DNA of 64,000 nucleotides from assembly GCA_964501905.1 (NCBI GenBank), contig CAZCTW010000002.1:124001-188000 (forward strand), given 5' to 3'. The DNA comes from B69-G16 sp964501905. Lineage in GTDB: Archaea > Thermoproteota > Thermoprotei > Thermofilales > B69-G16. A program made the translations under genes and the position numbers. The notes beneath the pieces were generated by a model that did no database searches, was not told where the DNA came from, and saw only the letters and a list, made by a program, of their open reading frames with translations. This document shows positions 33,239 through 42,301 of the stretch, piece after piece (the stretch's first letter is position 1; every line of letters starts with the position of its first letter).

Positions 33239-33937
33239 ATGAAAGTAGTGAAGTGGCGCGACGAAAGGCACGTGAAATACGGAGAGGAACATTGGAGAGT
33301 ATTTTATAGACTGAGAAGGAAAGCTCTCGAAATCGTGAAGTCCTTAACTAGTTTTGGCTTCACCCCCATAGTACACGGGAGTGTGGCTAGGGGGGATGTA
33401 CATGAGAACAGCGATATTGACGTAGTGATACCATATTTCGTAAATCCTCTTCTTGTCGAGCAGGCGCTGGAACGCGCAGGCTTCTCTTTTCTAAAGAAAG
33501 AAATAGCCCAGGCAACTCCTAAACACGCTATAAAAGCTAGCATATACGTAGACGAGAAAACCCTAGTTACCTTTCCCTTATCTAAGCTATCTCGGCTCGA
33601 GAGAGAGTTTTATAAATTTAGCGGCGAAGTCGGATTAAAAGAGCTTGAAGAAAACGTTAGAGTACCCGGTGTTAATAAAAAGCTCCTAGTTATAATACCC
33701 GTAAAAGACGGGCACTTAGAGTATTCGATCATAGGGAGAGAGCACGAGGTTGCCGACCTTCTCGGAGTCTCCGTGGAGATAGTTAGAGAGAGAGTCTATA
33801 TATTGACTAGGCGCGATGAAATAGGTAGAACAGGTATTTTCGTACATAGAGAGTTACATCCCGAGGCAAGCATAACCGAGGTGGCCAGAGAGATAGCTCT
33901 CCGGAACCCTATGTTTAGACGCAAGCTTTTCATTTAG
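33239..33937 (+). CDS. Nucleotidyltransferase-domain protein
   Basis: A 232-residue protein with a Pol-beta-type nucleotidyltransferase signature, VHGSVARGDVHENSDIDVVI, at residues 43-62 (GS, then DxD). The C-terminal 80 residues contain a winged-helix-like segment (VADLLGVSVEIVRERVYI). It belongs to the archaeal COG2413 type, whose substrate is unknown. It lies in an operon with the p27-like zinc ribbon gene. The stop overlaps the pelA stop region of the convergent gene by 4 bases. Confidence 0.75.
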   Translation: MKVVKWRDERHVKYGEEHWRVFYRLRRKALEIVKSLTSFGFTPIVHGSVARGDVHENSDIDVVIPYFVNPLLVEQALERAGFSFLKKEIAQATPKHAIKASIYVDEKTLVTFPLSKLSRLEREFYKFSGEVGLKELEENVRVPGVNKKLLVIIPVKDGHLEYSIIGREHEVADLLGVSVEIVRERVYILTRRDEIGRTGIFVHRELHPEASITEVAREIALRNPMFRRKLFI

Positions 33938-35013
33938 TCAACTGGGAAGTAGAGGAAAGCCGCTACTCCACCAATCGACTTAAGTTTTATCCCGTGCTCG
34001 TGCTCGCTCGATACTATCACTATTTCTCCCCGGCTTTTCTCTACATTTTCAAGAATTTCAGATATTTTCTCCTCCTCTTTTAACTCGATAAACTTTATGT
34101 CCGTCACTATCAGTTTTTGAACTGCTCCTAATCTAGATGCTTGGAGAACCTCTTTCTCTCCTACGGCTAGGCGTTTATCCTCCTTCTCGAGAGAAGTGAA
34201 AATATTTTCTATAAGCCTCTTTTCATAGTCTAACCTCAACTCTTTAACTAAATCCGCCAACTCGTCCCTCCTTACGAGCTCGTAGACCCCGGCCATACCT
34301 CCCTCCTCTACATGAAGGAATATCGCCGTCTTTAACAGGTCTTTATGCTTCTCGGCGAGATAACTGCGAAACAGTTCCTGTAGAAAGCGGGGAGCCGCTA
34401 CTATAACTCTATCGTATCGCTCCCTATGCAAGAATTTTTTAATTTCGCTAGCCACGTCGGCCAAGTACTCCCTATATTCATCGGCGTAGGACCGCTTTTT
34501 CAGATTCTTAGAAAGTCGAGAGAGTAGCGTCGATACTATCTCTATTCCTCCTCTGCTTAAGACTCCGAAAACTGCCTCTTGATCGCCCAAGCAGATCAGT
34601 AGGTTTTTGTACGTCCTGCGTGTAGCCTCGTCTAAAAGCTTTAGATATAGCTGATGCAGCTCCTTTTTAACGATCTTCACTTCAGCCACTGGTTGTAGGG
34701 AGATAGCGTGGTAGCGTCCTTTAACGTGTAAGTACTCGGGAGCTTCAACGACCTTGCCTAAAATTCTTAATCTGTCGGTAAATCTCTGGAACTCCACTTT
34801 TTCAACTAGAAGCCCCATGTAGACTTTAACTCTCTCACCTTTCTCGACCTTCCCTAAGCCTGTATCGACGCGGGTTTGCCGCCAAGTCCACGAGTAAATT
34901 ACATCGCCTTTATCAAGTATCAGCGATAGATAGTATAGGTCTTCCTTATCCTCTATGACTAGCTCTACAGTTTTCTCCTTGATATTCAACTCTTTAATCT
35001 TCAAGTTCTCCAC
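33934..35013 (-). CDS. pelA: mRNA surveillance protein Pelota
   Basis: A 359-residue Pelota/Dom34 homologue: Sm-fold N-domain (TWRQTRVDTGLGKVEKG), eRF1-like central domain (VIVAAPRFLQELFRSYL) and eRF1 C-domain (GEKEVLQASRLGAVQKLIVTD and EHEHGIKL). It recognises stalled ribosomes and acts with an aEF1A/ABCE1 for rescue. The GGQ motif of release factors is absent as expected. Overlaps the 3' end of nep1 by 20 bases, in the same operon. Confidence 0.95.
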   Translation of the reverse strand: MENLKIKELNIKEKTVELVIEDKEDLYYLSLILDKGDVIYSWTWRQTRVDTGLGKVEKGERVKVYMGLLVEKVEFQRFTDRLRILGKVVEAPEYLHVKGRYHAISLQPVAEVKIVKKELHQLYLKLLDEATRRTYKNLLICLGDQEAVFGVLSRGGIEIVSTLLSRLSKNLKKRSYADEYREYLADVASEIKKFLHRERYDRVIVAAPRFLQELFRSYLAEKHKDLLKTAIFLHVEEGGMAGVYELVRRDELADLVKELRLDYEKRLIENIFTSLEKEDKRLAVGEKEVLQASRLGAVQKLIVTDIKFIELKEEEKISEILENVEKSRGEIVIVSSEHEHGIKLKSIGGVAAFLYFPVD

Positions 35014-35698
35014 CGTGAATGCCTATAGCGTTTTCAACCGCGCATATTAGCTCTGCGGTAGCTACCCAAGCATCTAACACGTATTTGCATATTGAAAACT
35101 CTTCGTCGGCTATTTCTCTAACTTCGTCCGAAAAATCTCCGGCTTGAAAAGCGCCTATAATCACCATAGGCTTATCGCATCCCACGATTTTCTCGGCTAG
35201 AGAAGCCGGAGAAAGTCTTTCGCCCTTCTCGCTTAAAAGGAAGATCCGCGAAGGCTCATAGGTTTCAACTATGGTTTCTAATCCACGGCCCACCACAGAT
35301 AGGAGCGGATGCTCGCTCTCCGGAGGGACTTTACCCAAGATGAGGAGCTGCTCCATTAACCCTACGAACCTATTATAATTCCTTGGCAATCTAACACTAG
35401 GATTCACCCATATAACGTGACCTTGGTACGTGTGGACTATCGGCGCTAACTTGCCGGCCTTGCAGAGAGGGGAACCTAATGCCATCAAAAGACAGAAATG
35501 GACTATATCTGGACGTCCTCTTTTCCTGAAATCTCTGAGTTTCTTAGCTGCTTGGTAGTGTAACGATATATCTAAGAGCATTTCCCTCGGCTTTTTCTTC
35601 CTTCTCTCCGCTGATGCTCTAACGGCTGGGTGGCGCCAAATCTCTCTAGGAATAAGCTCCAGACCCGCTTCGGCAAATAGTAAATATAGCTTCTCCAT
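34994..35698 (-). CDS. nep1: 16S rRNA pseudouridine N1-methyltransferase Nep1
   Basis: A 234-residue SPOUT-family enzyme that N1-methylates a pseudouridine in helix 35 of 16S rRNA and helps 30S assembly. Recognisable are the N-terminal YLLFAEAGLELIP, the RRKKKPREMLLDISLHY motif, VHTYQGHVIWVNPSVRLPRNYNRF, and the SAM-binding knot VIIGAFQAGDFSDEV. It lies upstream of pelA with a 20-base overlap, and divergent from rnp4. Confidence 0.95.
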   Translation of the reverse strand: MEKLYLLFAEAGLELIPREIWRHPAVRASAERRKKKPREMLLDISLHYQAAKKLRDFRKRGRPDIVHFCLLMALGSPLCKAGKLAPIVHTYQGHVIWVNPSVRLPRNYNRFVGLMEQLLILGKVPPESEHPLLSVVGRGLETIVETYEPSRIFLLSEKGERLSPASLAEKIVGCDKPMVIIGAFQAGDFSDEVREIADEEFSICKYVLDAWVATAELICAVENAIGIHGGELED

Positions 35699-35708
35699 TG
35701 CTTATACT

Positions 35709-36023
35709 ATGGCTAGACGCTGGAAAAAGCTTTTTGTAAGAGATCTAGCTAGACAGCGCATCGATATACTATTCCAGATGGCCGAGAAAACATTCCATAG
35801 AGAACCAGAGCTAGCTCAGAAATACATCGATCTGGCCCTGAAAATTGCTAAAACTGCTAGAGTGAGACTTCCTAGAAAATACAAGCGTAGGATATGTAAA
35901 TACTGTAAAAGCTACCTGTGGCCTGGGGTTAACGCTACGGTTAGGTTAAGGACGAATAGGCGGCCGCATATAGTGATTAAGTGTCGTGTTTGCGGACGTA
36001 TAATTAGAATTCCCTACAAGTAG
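35709..36023 (+). CDS. rnp4: Ribonuclease P protein component 4
   Basis: A 104-residue homologue of human Rpp21. Two zinc knuckles CKYCKSY and CRVCGR (residues 63-95) and a basic N-terminal helix (ARRWKKLFVRDLARQRI) match the family. It binds RNase P RNA with Rnp1 and cleaves tRNA 5' leaders. The RNase P RNA gene is in the same window at 45.2 kb. The stop overlaps the convergent ksgA gene by 10 bases. Confidence 0.93.
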   Translation: MARRWKKLFVRDLARQRIDILFQMAEKTFHREPELAQKYIDLALKIAKTARVRLPRKYKRRICKYCKSYLWPGVNATVRLRTNRRPHIVIKCRVCGRIIRIPYK

Positions 36024-36838
36024 ATGGATAATCTCTCAGCTATCATCTTGAATTCTTCGGGAGAGATCTGGTATACCCTCCTGTCCTCGCCGATTTTTAG
36101 CTTTAAGAGCAAGTTTTTAACATCTACCTCTAAACCCCTAGAACGAACATAGTCTTCTAAAACTCGGTGGAATTTCTTCCTCCTGCGAGAGAAGACAAAT
36201 CTAAGCAAATCGTCTAAAATCCGCGCGTTAAACGACAGTTTTTCGAAAGGCTTAACTTTGATTAGCACAGCGTCCACTTCAGGCATCGGGTAGAAGCACC
36301 TTTTAGGCATTAACGCCAGGGTTTCGAGTCTAGCTCTTAGCTGGAAGGAAACCGTTAACCTTCCGTAGTCCCGAGTCCCTGGAGGAGCTTTAAGCCTTTC
36401 CACGAATTCCTTCTGAAACGATAATACGGCAAACTCGTAACGCGGCTCGTCGAGTATTTTGAAGAGGAGCGGTGAGGATATCGAGAATGGAGTATTCGAG
36501 AAAATTCTATCAACCTTGGGAACTTCTATTTTCAGAAAATCTCCTAAAACTACCTCTACATTGCCTAGAGAAGCTAACTCTCTTTCTAAGAGGTAAGCCA
36601 ACCGCTTATCGACTTCGACCGCTATAACTTTAGTGCACTTCTCGGCGATAGCCCTGGTTACTATACCTATCCCCGCTCCTATCTCCAACACGACTTCCTT
36701 CCCGGTCAGCTCTAAGCTCTTAACGATAATGTTTAGAATTTTCTTATCCACTAGAAAATGTTGAGAAAACCTTTTCCTAGGCTTAATCCCATACTTTTTC
36801 AAGAGCCTTCTAGTCTCGGCAAGCAGTTCGTTAACCAT
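36014..36838 (-). CDS. ksgA: rRNA adenine N6,N6-dimethyltransferase KsgA/Dim1
   Basis: A 274-residue class I methyltransferase that dimethylates two adenines of the 16S rRNA 3' hairpin. Signs are KRFSQHFLVDKKILNIIV, LEIGAGIGIVTRAIAEKC (motif I), IAVEVDKRL (II), and the catalytic motif in FSNTPFSISSPLLFKIL. The catalytic stretch reads NTPF where most homologues have NLPY or NIPY. In many archaea it is next to DUF655 and rpo4, but here it is 25 kb away. Confidence 0.93.
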   Translation of the reverse strand: MVNELLAETRRLLKKYGIKPRKRFSQHFLVDKKILNIIVKSLELTGKEVVLEIGAGIGIVTRAIAEKCTKVIAVEVDKRLAYLLERELASLGNVEVVLGDFLKIEVPKVDRIFSNTPFSISSPLLFKILDEPRYEFAVLSFQKEFVERLKAPPGTRDYGRLTVSFQLRARLETLALMPKRCFYPMPEVDAVLIKVKPFEKLSFNARILDDLLRFVFSRRRKKFHRVLEDYVRSRGLEVDVKNLLLKLKIGEDRRVYQISPEEFKMIAERLSIYL

Positions 36839-36893
36839 TCCTAACCATGTTTAACGCTTAGGAGGTTATATAAAGAGTTTCTGGATAATACCG

Positions 36894-37904
36894 GTGATGG
36901 AGAACCCCTACGAGATTAACGTAGCAGAAGTAGTTGAGTGGATTTTAGAGGAAAAAGCAGAAAAGGTTTTAATCCAGGCACCCGACGGGATAAAGCCCTA
37001 TTTAAAAGAATTGATAGACGCTTTATCGGAGAAAACCGAAGTCTACATTTCTGGCAGCCATGCTTGGGGAGGATGCGATATAGCACTAAGGGAAGCGGAA
37101 ATTCTAGGCGTAAAACATATAGTACATATAGGACACCACGGCCCCGTCCGCGTACGCGTTCCAGAAGATGTAAAGGTGTACTTCGTGCCGGCTTTCGCTA
37201 AAGTGGATGTGGAGAAAGCCTTGAAGAAGGGTGTGGAGAAGCTTGAAGAGTATCTGCGCGTAGGTTTGCTTGCATCGCTTCAACACGTAAAACAGTTAGG
37301 TAAAATTAAGAAGATTCTGGAGACTAGCGGCCACGAGGTCTTGATAGGCCGGGGAAAACTGCCATACCCGGGTCAAGTAATAGGATGCGATGTTTCCGCG
37401 GCTTCTGAAATCTCCGGGAAAGTATCCTGCTTCCTGGTGGTTGCCGGTGGTTTTTTCCACGGGTTGGGAGTGTATGTGAAAACGGGAGTAAAGACTTTCG
37501 TTTTAGATCCTTACGCCGGAGAAATAGTCGACGTAGAGCCCGTAGCCAAGAGAATGTTCGCGCGACATTTGTATAATTTAACGAGAGCTTTGGAAGCAAA
37601 AAGATTCGGCGTAATTGTATCGATGAAACCAGGACAGTACATGATTAGGCAAGCCTTGGAGACTTGCCGGAAGATTGAAAGACAAGGCAAAAAAGCTTAT
37701 TTACTAATCCTAGACGAGGTAGAGCCTGAACAGCTCGAAAACTTTCCTTTCCTAGACGCTTACGTAAATACGGCTTGTCCCCGCCTTAACCTGGACAATG
37801 AAGAAAACTTCAAAAAACCAATAATAGGACTCAAAGAACTAGACTACATTCTCTCAGGCAGAATAAAAGACTACAAGATAGAAGACGCAATACACATCCT
37901 TTAA
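36894..37904 (+). CDS. dph2: Diphthamide biosynthesis enzyme Dph2
   Basis: A 336-residue non-canonical radical SAM enzyme that moves the 3-amino-3-carboxypropyl group of SAM to the His of aEF2. Three separated cysteines that hold the 4Fe-4S cluster are in place: Cys61 (AWGGCDIALREA), Cys165 (VIGCDVSAA) and Cys295 (NTACPRLN), nearly the spacing of the Pyrococcus enzyme. The partner diphthine synthase is at 50.4 kb. Both ATGs at the start are in frame. Confidence 0.95.
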   Translation: MMENPYEINVAEVVEWILEEKAEKVLIQAPDGIKPYLKELIDALSEKTEVYISGSHAWGGCDIALREAEILGVKHIVHIGHHGPVRVRVPEDVKVYFVPAFAKVDVEKALKKGVEKLEEYLRVGLLASLQHVKQLGKIKKILETSGHEVLIGRGKLPYPGQVIGCDVSAASEISGKVSCFLVVAGGFFHGLGVYVKTGVKTFVLDPYAGEIVDVEPVAKRMFARHLYNLTRALEAKRFGVIVSMKPGQYMIRQALETCRKIERQGKKAYLLILDEVEPEQLENFPFLDAYVNTACPRLNLDNEENFKKPIIGLKELDYILSGRIKDYKIEDAIHIL

Positions 37905-37934
37905 AACCTAATACAAACTCACTCAACAAAATCT

Positions 37935-37944
37935 ATAAATATAA
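37935..37944 (+). promoter_or_regulatory. TATA box for tRNA-Thr
   Basis: TATAAATATA lies 22-31 bases before the tRNA 5' end, the usual distance when tRNA transcription starts at or close to the mature end. Confidence 0.45.
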
Positions 37945-37965
37945 ACTCATAAATTTCAATATCTA

Positions 37966-38065
37966 GCCCCGGTAGCTCAGGCTGGTAGAGCATCGCCCTG
38001 GTAAGGCGGGGGATTCCTCGAGAACGAAGGAACCCGACTCGCGGGTTCGAGTCCCGCCCGGGGCT
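37966..38065 (+). tRNA. tRNA-Thr(GGT) with variable-loop intron
   Basis: Acceptor GCCCCGG/CCGGGGC with T73 (usual for archaeal Thr), D stem GCTC/GAGC, T arm GCGGG-TTCGAGT-CCCGC. Anticodon GGT is at 38,000-38,002, with stem TCGCC/GGCGG and no anticodon intron. Between the anticodon stem and T stem 31 bases stand where 5 are expected. A 26-base intron (38,013-38,038) forms a bulge-helix-bulge: central helix CGGG/CCCG, bulges GG|A and AC|T, inner helix TTCC/GGAA. Excision leaves GGGTC and a 74-base tRNA. No CCA is encoded. Confidence 0.85.
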
Positions 38066-38097
38066 TTGCTTATCCTCCTAAAGTTTCATGATGCCCA

Positions 38098-39141
38098 CTA
38101 CTTCTGAAACTCGTATTTTTCACGGTTTAGTATTTGTCGCTGTGGCGTCGGTGATTCTTCTACTATGTATATTTCATAGCCCAGCTTTGCCAGTTTATCG
38201 GCAAAGTATAGACTCGTATACGCCCTATCTTTCTTAATTTCCAGAAGAGGGCGGGGGATTAACTGTTTTAGCTTGTCCGGTTTTTGCGTAATTACCTCTA
38301 CGTATTTGAGGAGTCCTTCATCTGTTACTTGTTGGTAGTTTTTGGCAGTCGCTACGGCTTTTCTGTAGAGTCTGAGACTCGTCTGGTAGCGGTCTTTTAC
38401 TATTGCGGGGCAGAAATGCATGTTTAAGTTCAGGTTTGAGACTGCCCATTCGAGTACTTTTAGGGCTGTTTCTCTGCTCCCTCTCGCCGTTATGTAGTCC
38501 TCGTTTATCTGGTATCCTCTCTGTAGTAGGGCCAGAGCGTTAGTCTCGCTGAATTCTAGCTCGTTTATGTTTAGGAAGCTAGCTTCTATTCTATCTAAGT
38601 ATTCTGCGAATTTTTTAATTTCTTCCTCTGCGCCGGGTAATGCTGGTATTTCGGCTCCCACGTCCATGCTGGATTCCTTTAAGGCGAGCTCTATCTTCCT
38701 CCAGTGCTGGGGAGTAGGGTGTATTCTGAGCTCATCTAGGCCGGCTTTCTCAAGTTTAGATAGGACTGTTTTAGTTAGAGTAATTCCGGTAGTGTAAAGG
38801 TGGATGTGCATGTCGGGGAAGTATTCTTTCAGCGTTTTAATAACGTATAGCGTTCTATCCAGCTTTACTAGGGGGTCTCCGCCAGTTATGCCAGCTCCTA
38901 GGGAATCCGATTTTAATACCTCACTTATGAGTTCTCTCTCCTCCACCTTCGCCAGCAATTTCTCGTTTACATAGAACACGTCTCTTCTCCTCTCTTCGCT
39001 GAGAGGACAGTAGAAGCACCTGCGGGGACACAGTCCAGTTATAAACACTACGCTTTTTCTGCCTCGTTGACACAATTCGCATCCTCTAGGCAATTCGCCT
39101 TTAACAATGCTCCCAGTCGCTAGGGTTTTCAAGCGAGGCAT
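38098..39141 (-). CDS. Radical SAM protein (COG2108 type)
   Basis: A 347-residue radical SAM enzyme: the cluster motif C-x3-C-x2-C is CPRRCFYC (Cys38, 42, 45), preceded by a CELC pair (21, 24) that may bind another metal. Other marks are GAGITGGDPLVK (GGD motif), HLYTTGITLTK and GLDELRIHPT. Archaeal members have unknown substrates. It is transcribed alone. Confidence 0.82.
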   Translation of the reverse strand: MPRLKTLATGSIVKGELPRGCELCQRGRKSVVFITGLCPRRCFYCPLSEERRRDVFYVNEKLLAKVEERELISEVLKSDSLGAGITGGDPLVKLDRTLYVIKTLKEYFPDMHIHLYTTGITLTKTVLSKLEKAGLDELRIHPTPQHWRKIELALKESSMDVGAEIPALPGAEEEIKKFAEYLDRIEASFLNINELEFSETNALALLQRGYQINEDYITARGSRETALKVLEWAVSNLNLNMHFCPAIVKDRYQTSLRLYRKAVATAKNYQQVTDEGLLKYVEVITQKPDKLKQLIPRPLLEIKKDRAYTSLYFADKLAKLGYEIYIVEESPTPQRQILNREKYEFQK

Positions 39142-39196
39142 ATCCCGTTAGGAATATTTAAAAACTAGAGTGAGAGTATCTAGTTGAGGGGTGTAT

Positions 39197-39376
39197 ATGC
39201 CTAAGGCTAAGAGGAAGAAAGAAAGAACTCCAGCTACGATGTCAGCCGCTGGATTAATGTCGTTCTTTGAAGAGGAAATCGAAGGGATAAAGATTAGACC
39301 GGAGATCGTCATAGTTTCCGCTATAGCTTTAATGACCTTAGTGATTATGGCCCACCTAGGTCTTTTCGCTTTTTAG
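39197..39376 (+). CDS. Preprotein translocase subunit Sec61-beta (SecG)
   Basis: A 59-residue protein with the archaeal Sec61-beta pattern: basic N-terminus (PKAKRKKERTPATM), the SAAGLMSFFEEE segment, IRPEIVIV and one C-terminal membrane helix. It is part of the SecYE-beta channel. I use the ATG at 39,197, which follows gaggggtg at proper distance, rather than GTG at 39,191. Its end overlaps the convergent GGGP synthase by 32 bases. Confidence 0.9.
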   Translation: MPKAKRKKERTPATMSAAGLMSFFEEEIEGIKIRPEIVIVSAIALMTLVIMAHLGLFAF

Positions 39377-40133
39377 CGACTTTTTTTATCGAGTCAACTA
39401 TCTCTTTTAAAACTTCGTAAATCTCGCTAGCTTCTTCTATAATTGTGCCTGTAACTATGATATCGGCGCCTGCTTCTACCGCTCTGCCTGCTAATTCTCC
39501 GTTCCTTATACCTCCGCCCACAACTATTGGTATTTGGACCGTTCTCCTAACCCATTTTATAACTTCTGGAGGTACTGGCTTCCCTCCAGAGCCTCCCTCC
39601 AGATATACGAAGCGGAAGCCTAGGTACTGCGCTGCGAGCGCGAAGGCAGCAGCTACTTCAGCTTGCTCGAATGGTATAGGGCGCGTATTGCTGACGTAGC
39701 TTACGGCGCCCCCGCTCCCTAGTATTAGATAGGCTAGGGAGATAGGCTCTATGCCGTAACGTTTAACTATTGGAGCTACCTGCATCTGTCCCCCTATTAT
39801 GAAGTAGGGGTTTACCGAGTTTAGAACTGATAGAAACCAGACCGCGTCTGCGTATCTACTGAGTTCTCCTATGCTACCGGGAAATAGTATGACTGGTAGG
39901 TTTGATTTCTTCTTTATTTCTAGCACGGTCTTGTCTACCATCTGTTCGGAGACTCCTATGCTACCTCCAACCATTACTGCGAAGGTTCCGGCTTTCTCCG
40001 CCTCTACCGCTATTTCAGCCGCTCTCTCTGGTGGGGTGATGTCGGGATCTATTAGGACCATGTGGAGGGCGCCGTCTCTAGCTAGTCGTTCTTTAATCAT
40101 TTTTTCTACTTTTCCCTTATAGTCATTTTTCAT
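39345..40133 (-). CDS. Geranylgeranylglyceryl phosphate synthase
   Basis: A 262-residue TIM-barrel prenyltransferase that joins geranylgeranyl-PP to glycerol 1-phosphate, forming the first ether bond of archaeal lipids. Motifs are HMVLIDPDIT, VMVGGSIGV, LFPGSIGELS, YLEGGSGGKPVPPE and VGGGIRNGELAGRAVEAGADIIVTG, the phosphate site. It is translationally linked to the Elf1-like gene upstream (4-base overlap). Confidence 0.95.
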   Translation of the reverse strand: MKNDYKGKVEKMIKERLARDGALHMVLIDPDITPPERAAEIAVEAEKAGTFAVMVGGSIGVSEQMVDKTVLEIKKKSNLPVILFPGSIGELSRYADAVWFLSVLNSVNPYFIIGGQMQVAPIVKRYGIEPISLAYLILGSGGAVSYVSNTRPIPFEQAEVAAAFALAAQYLGFRFVYLEGGSGGKPVPPEVIKWVRRTVQIPIVVGGGIRNGELAGRAVEAGADIIVTGTIIEEASEIYEVLKEIVDSIKKVAKKRKDLGGP

Positions 40134-40381
40134 ACGGGTATCCCCATTTCCTTAACGAAGGCGTCGACGAATTTCCCGTAGTAATCCACCGGTTGGAATA
40201 TTTCCTCGTATTCGAAAGTATATCTTAGTTTGCAGGCGCCGCACGCTACGGATACTACACCGTTTTTCTTATCTATATTAACCGAGACAGCGGTTACTCC
40301 GCATCTCGGGCATTGGAATATAGATGGTATTTTCTTCTTAGGCCTTAACCTGATTTTTCTCCTGCTTTTCCTTCTTCCCAT
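40130..40381 (-). CDS. Elf1-like transcription elongation factor
   Basis: An 83-residue archaeal homologue of eukaryotic Elf1/Elof1: a basic N-terminal tail (GRRKSRRKIRLRPKKK), a zinc ribbon CPRCGVTAVSV with CGACKLRY, and the family ending PVDYYGKFVDAF. It binds RNA polymerase and is found in TACK and Asgard archaea but not in most Euryarchaeota. It overlaps the downstream GGGP synthase by four bases. Confidence 0.88.
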   Translation of the reverse strand: MGRRKSRRKIRLRPKKKIPSIFQCPRCGVTAVSVNIDKKNGVVSVACGACKLRYTFEYEEIFQPVDYYGKFVDAFVKEMGIPV

Positions 40382-40445
40382 TTCCGTAAGTACCTCCTTA
40401 GGATATTATCTGTAAAATTGGCCCGAGCTTATATAATTATTATCC

Positions 40446-41918
40446 TCACAACTCGTCACGTTCTTTAGAAATTGAAAGAGCTATAGCTAGTGGGGGTTTC
40501 CCCTCCCTCTTATATACTAGACTTTTAAATCTAAAATTATTTCCTAAAATATCATTTTTAATATAATTTATTATCTTATTTAATACTCCGGTCTCTAGGT
40601 ATTCTGTTACTTCCTCTTGGCTCATATTTAACAAGTTCTCGATTACGTCTACACTACTGCTATAAACTCTAGCTTGACCCGTTCCATCATCTATTAAGAT
40701 CGACGAAAAAGACATTACTCTCTCCTCCCCGTTTACCTCTACGAGTTTGAAGTTAAAATCCAAAGAGATTACGGATCCATATAAAGTACAGGCTCCTTCG
40801 CCTTCAATTATGTATTTCTCAGGGAAGGATCTGGTGCTGAGCAAGTTTTCCGGATTTACGGCTTCTAGGTATCCGCAACGCCCGACTTTCACTATCTTAC
40901 CTATCCCGCCTTTAATGACATCAACTCCTCCGACTAAAACTTCGGTGCCCGGCTCTAGGCTAGCTACTGAGGAGAGTAGCTCATCATAGGTTAAGACTAT
41001 AGATAATACCTTTTTCTCATCTCCCAGAAATACTTTGGGGAATTTAGTGGGGTTAATGGCTAGAAAATACCCCTTGAGCGTTAAATCTCTGGCTTCTTCA
41101 ACAGCGAGGCTCGAGGGGGTGTAGACTGGGAGGTCTATAGGCTTTATTTCAGCTTCGTAGGGGGTGAAGACTGCCCTGCCGCGATTGGCGTAGAACTCTA
41201 TAAAATCTCGAGAGGAGAATTTCTTCCTTAGGCCGCATACGTAGTACTCTCCACTTTCTAAATCTTCTTCTAAGCCGTCCCACACAAGTATCCTAACTCT
41301 GCGTCCTTTAAAGTCGCTGCCTCTTATACAGGCAAAATTGGGTTTTCGAATTACCTTCTCTACTCTTAAAATAGTACAGTCTATGTCATACTCGTCTAGA
41401 AAATATTCTAGAGGCGGTATTTCCTCATCTGTAGTGGAAATGCTCCCGCCGCTCCCGAGGTATAGCTCTACCCTGCCTCTATATTCTCTGGTATAACCTT
41501 TCGAAATTCGAATTACATCCCCTATTTTTATACCTTTAACATAGTCGATTTGATCGTCCCATAATACTAGACTTGTAACACCCGTGGAGTCTCCTATTTC
41601 TAGCCGGAGGCATCTATGCTCTTTCTTGTCTCTCGAAAATATTATCTCTTTGCTTATTTTGACAACTCTTGCAGTTAGATTGACGTTACGTAGCCCGGCT
41701 ATTAGGTCGCGGATTTTCAGTTTAGAAACTTTTAGGCTTTCTCCCTCTTTTGGAATAGCCACGCCGAGTTCTTTGGCCACCATTAAAGCAATTACGTACT
41801 CATCTACTAGCTCGCCGAGTTCCTTAGCTTTCTCCTTTATCATCTTCTTAACGACGTCAATACTAAGTGAGGGTTTCTCCCTGATGATTAGCGATACTAT
41901 TTCCTCAACTTTTCTCAT
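40446..41918 (-). CDS. Replication protein A-like ssDNA-binding protein
   Basis: A 490-residue protein with several OB-folds in a row: residues 65-160 (ARVVKISKEIIFSRD, LEIGDSTGVTSLVLWDDQ), 175-250, 280-350 and 370-445 (SSILIDDGTGQARVYSSSV). This is the euryarchaeal/deep-branching RPA layout rather than the short crenarchaeal SSB. No zinc-finger Cys set is visible. It protects single-stranded DNA in replication and repair. It is the last gene of the unit with the SWIM protein upstream. Confidence 0.82.
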   Translation of the reverse strand: MRKVEEIVSLIIREKPSLSIDVVKKMIKEKAKELGELVDEYVIALMVAKELGVAIPKEGESLKVSKLKIRDLIAGLRNVNLTARVVKISKEIIFSRDKKEHRCLRLEIGDSTGVTSLVLWDDQIDYVKGIKIGDVIRISKGYTREYRGRVELYLGSGGSISTTDEEIPPLEYFLDEYDIDCTILRVEKVIRKPNFACIRGSDFKGRRVRILVWDGLEEDLESGEYYVCGLRKKFSSRDFIEFYANRGRAVFTPYEAEIKPIDLPVYTPSSLAVEEARDLTLKGYFLAINPTKFPKVFLGDEKKVLSIVLTYDELLSSVASLEPGTEVLVGGVDVIKGGIGKIVKVGRCGYLEAVNPENLLSTRSFPEKYIIEGEGACTLYGSVISLDFNFKLVEVNGEERVMSFSSILIDDGTGQARVYSSSVDVIENLLNMSQEEVTEYLETGVLNKIINYIKNDILGNNFRFKSLVYKREGKPPLAIALSISKERDEL

Positions 41919-41959
41919 ACTTCTACACTAGCCTGTTAATAATCACAGCTCACGCTTAT

Positions 41960-42289
41960 TTAAGTAACCAATAATTGTAGAAAAATATCTTTTAAAAAGC
42001 CTATTTTCTCGCTGTCTTTCATTTTCTTCACCACATATGCCTTTCTCTCCTCCGCTAAGTCTCTAGCTCTCAAGTGGTAACAGAACTTAGAAGTTTTTCT
42101 GAGCAAGACGTTCATTGTAAATCCTTTACAGGTACAGAAAATCCCTGGGATAACTAGGTACATATTTTTGAATTTACGCCCATAAACCACCCAAAGGATT
42201 TCGCCGCTGGGTTCAAAAACTATCTTTAAAATCCTTCCTTCAGCTATAGCTTTTAAAGCTCTCTTTTCTATTTTCTCGTTTCTCTCCAT
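41960..42289 (-). CDS. Small SWIM zinc finger protein
   Basis: A 109-residue protein with a SWIM motif CxCx(n)CxH: CTCKGFTMNV then FCYHLRA (C-x-C, 18 residues, C-x-H). SWIM proteins such as Sws1/Shu2 work with RecA/Rad51 paralogues; the location between an RPA gene and an aCPSF2 gene supports a link to recombination or nucleic-acid work. It overlaps neither neighbour and lies 41 bases upstream of the RPA gene. Confidence 0.72.
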   Translation of the reverse strand: MERNEKIEKRALKAIAEGRILKIVFEPSGEILWVVYGRKFKNMYLVIPGIFCTCKGFTMNVLLRKTSKFCYHLRARDLAEERKAYVVKKMKDSEKIGFLKDIFLQLLVT

Positions 42290-42301
42290 CGACTAACACG
42301 G

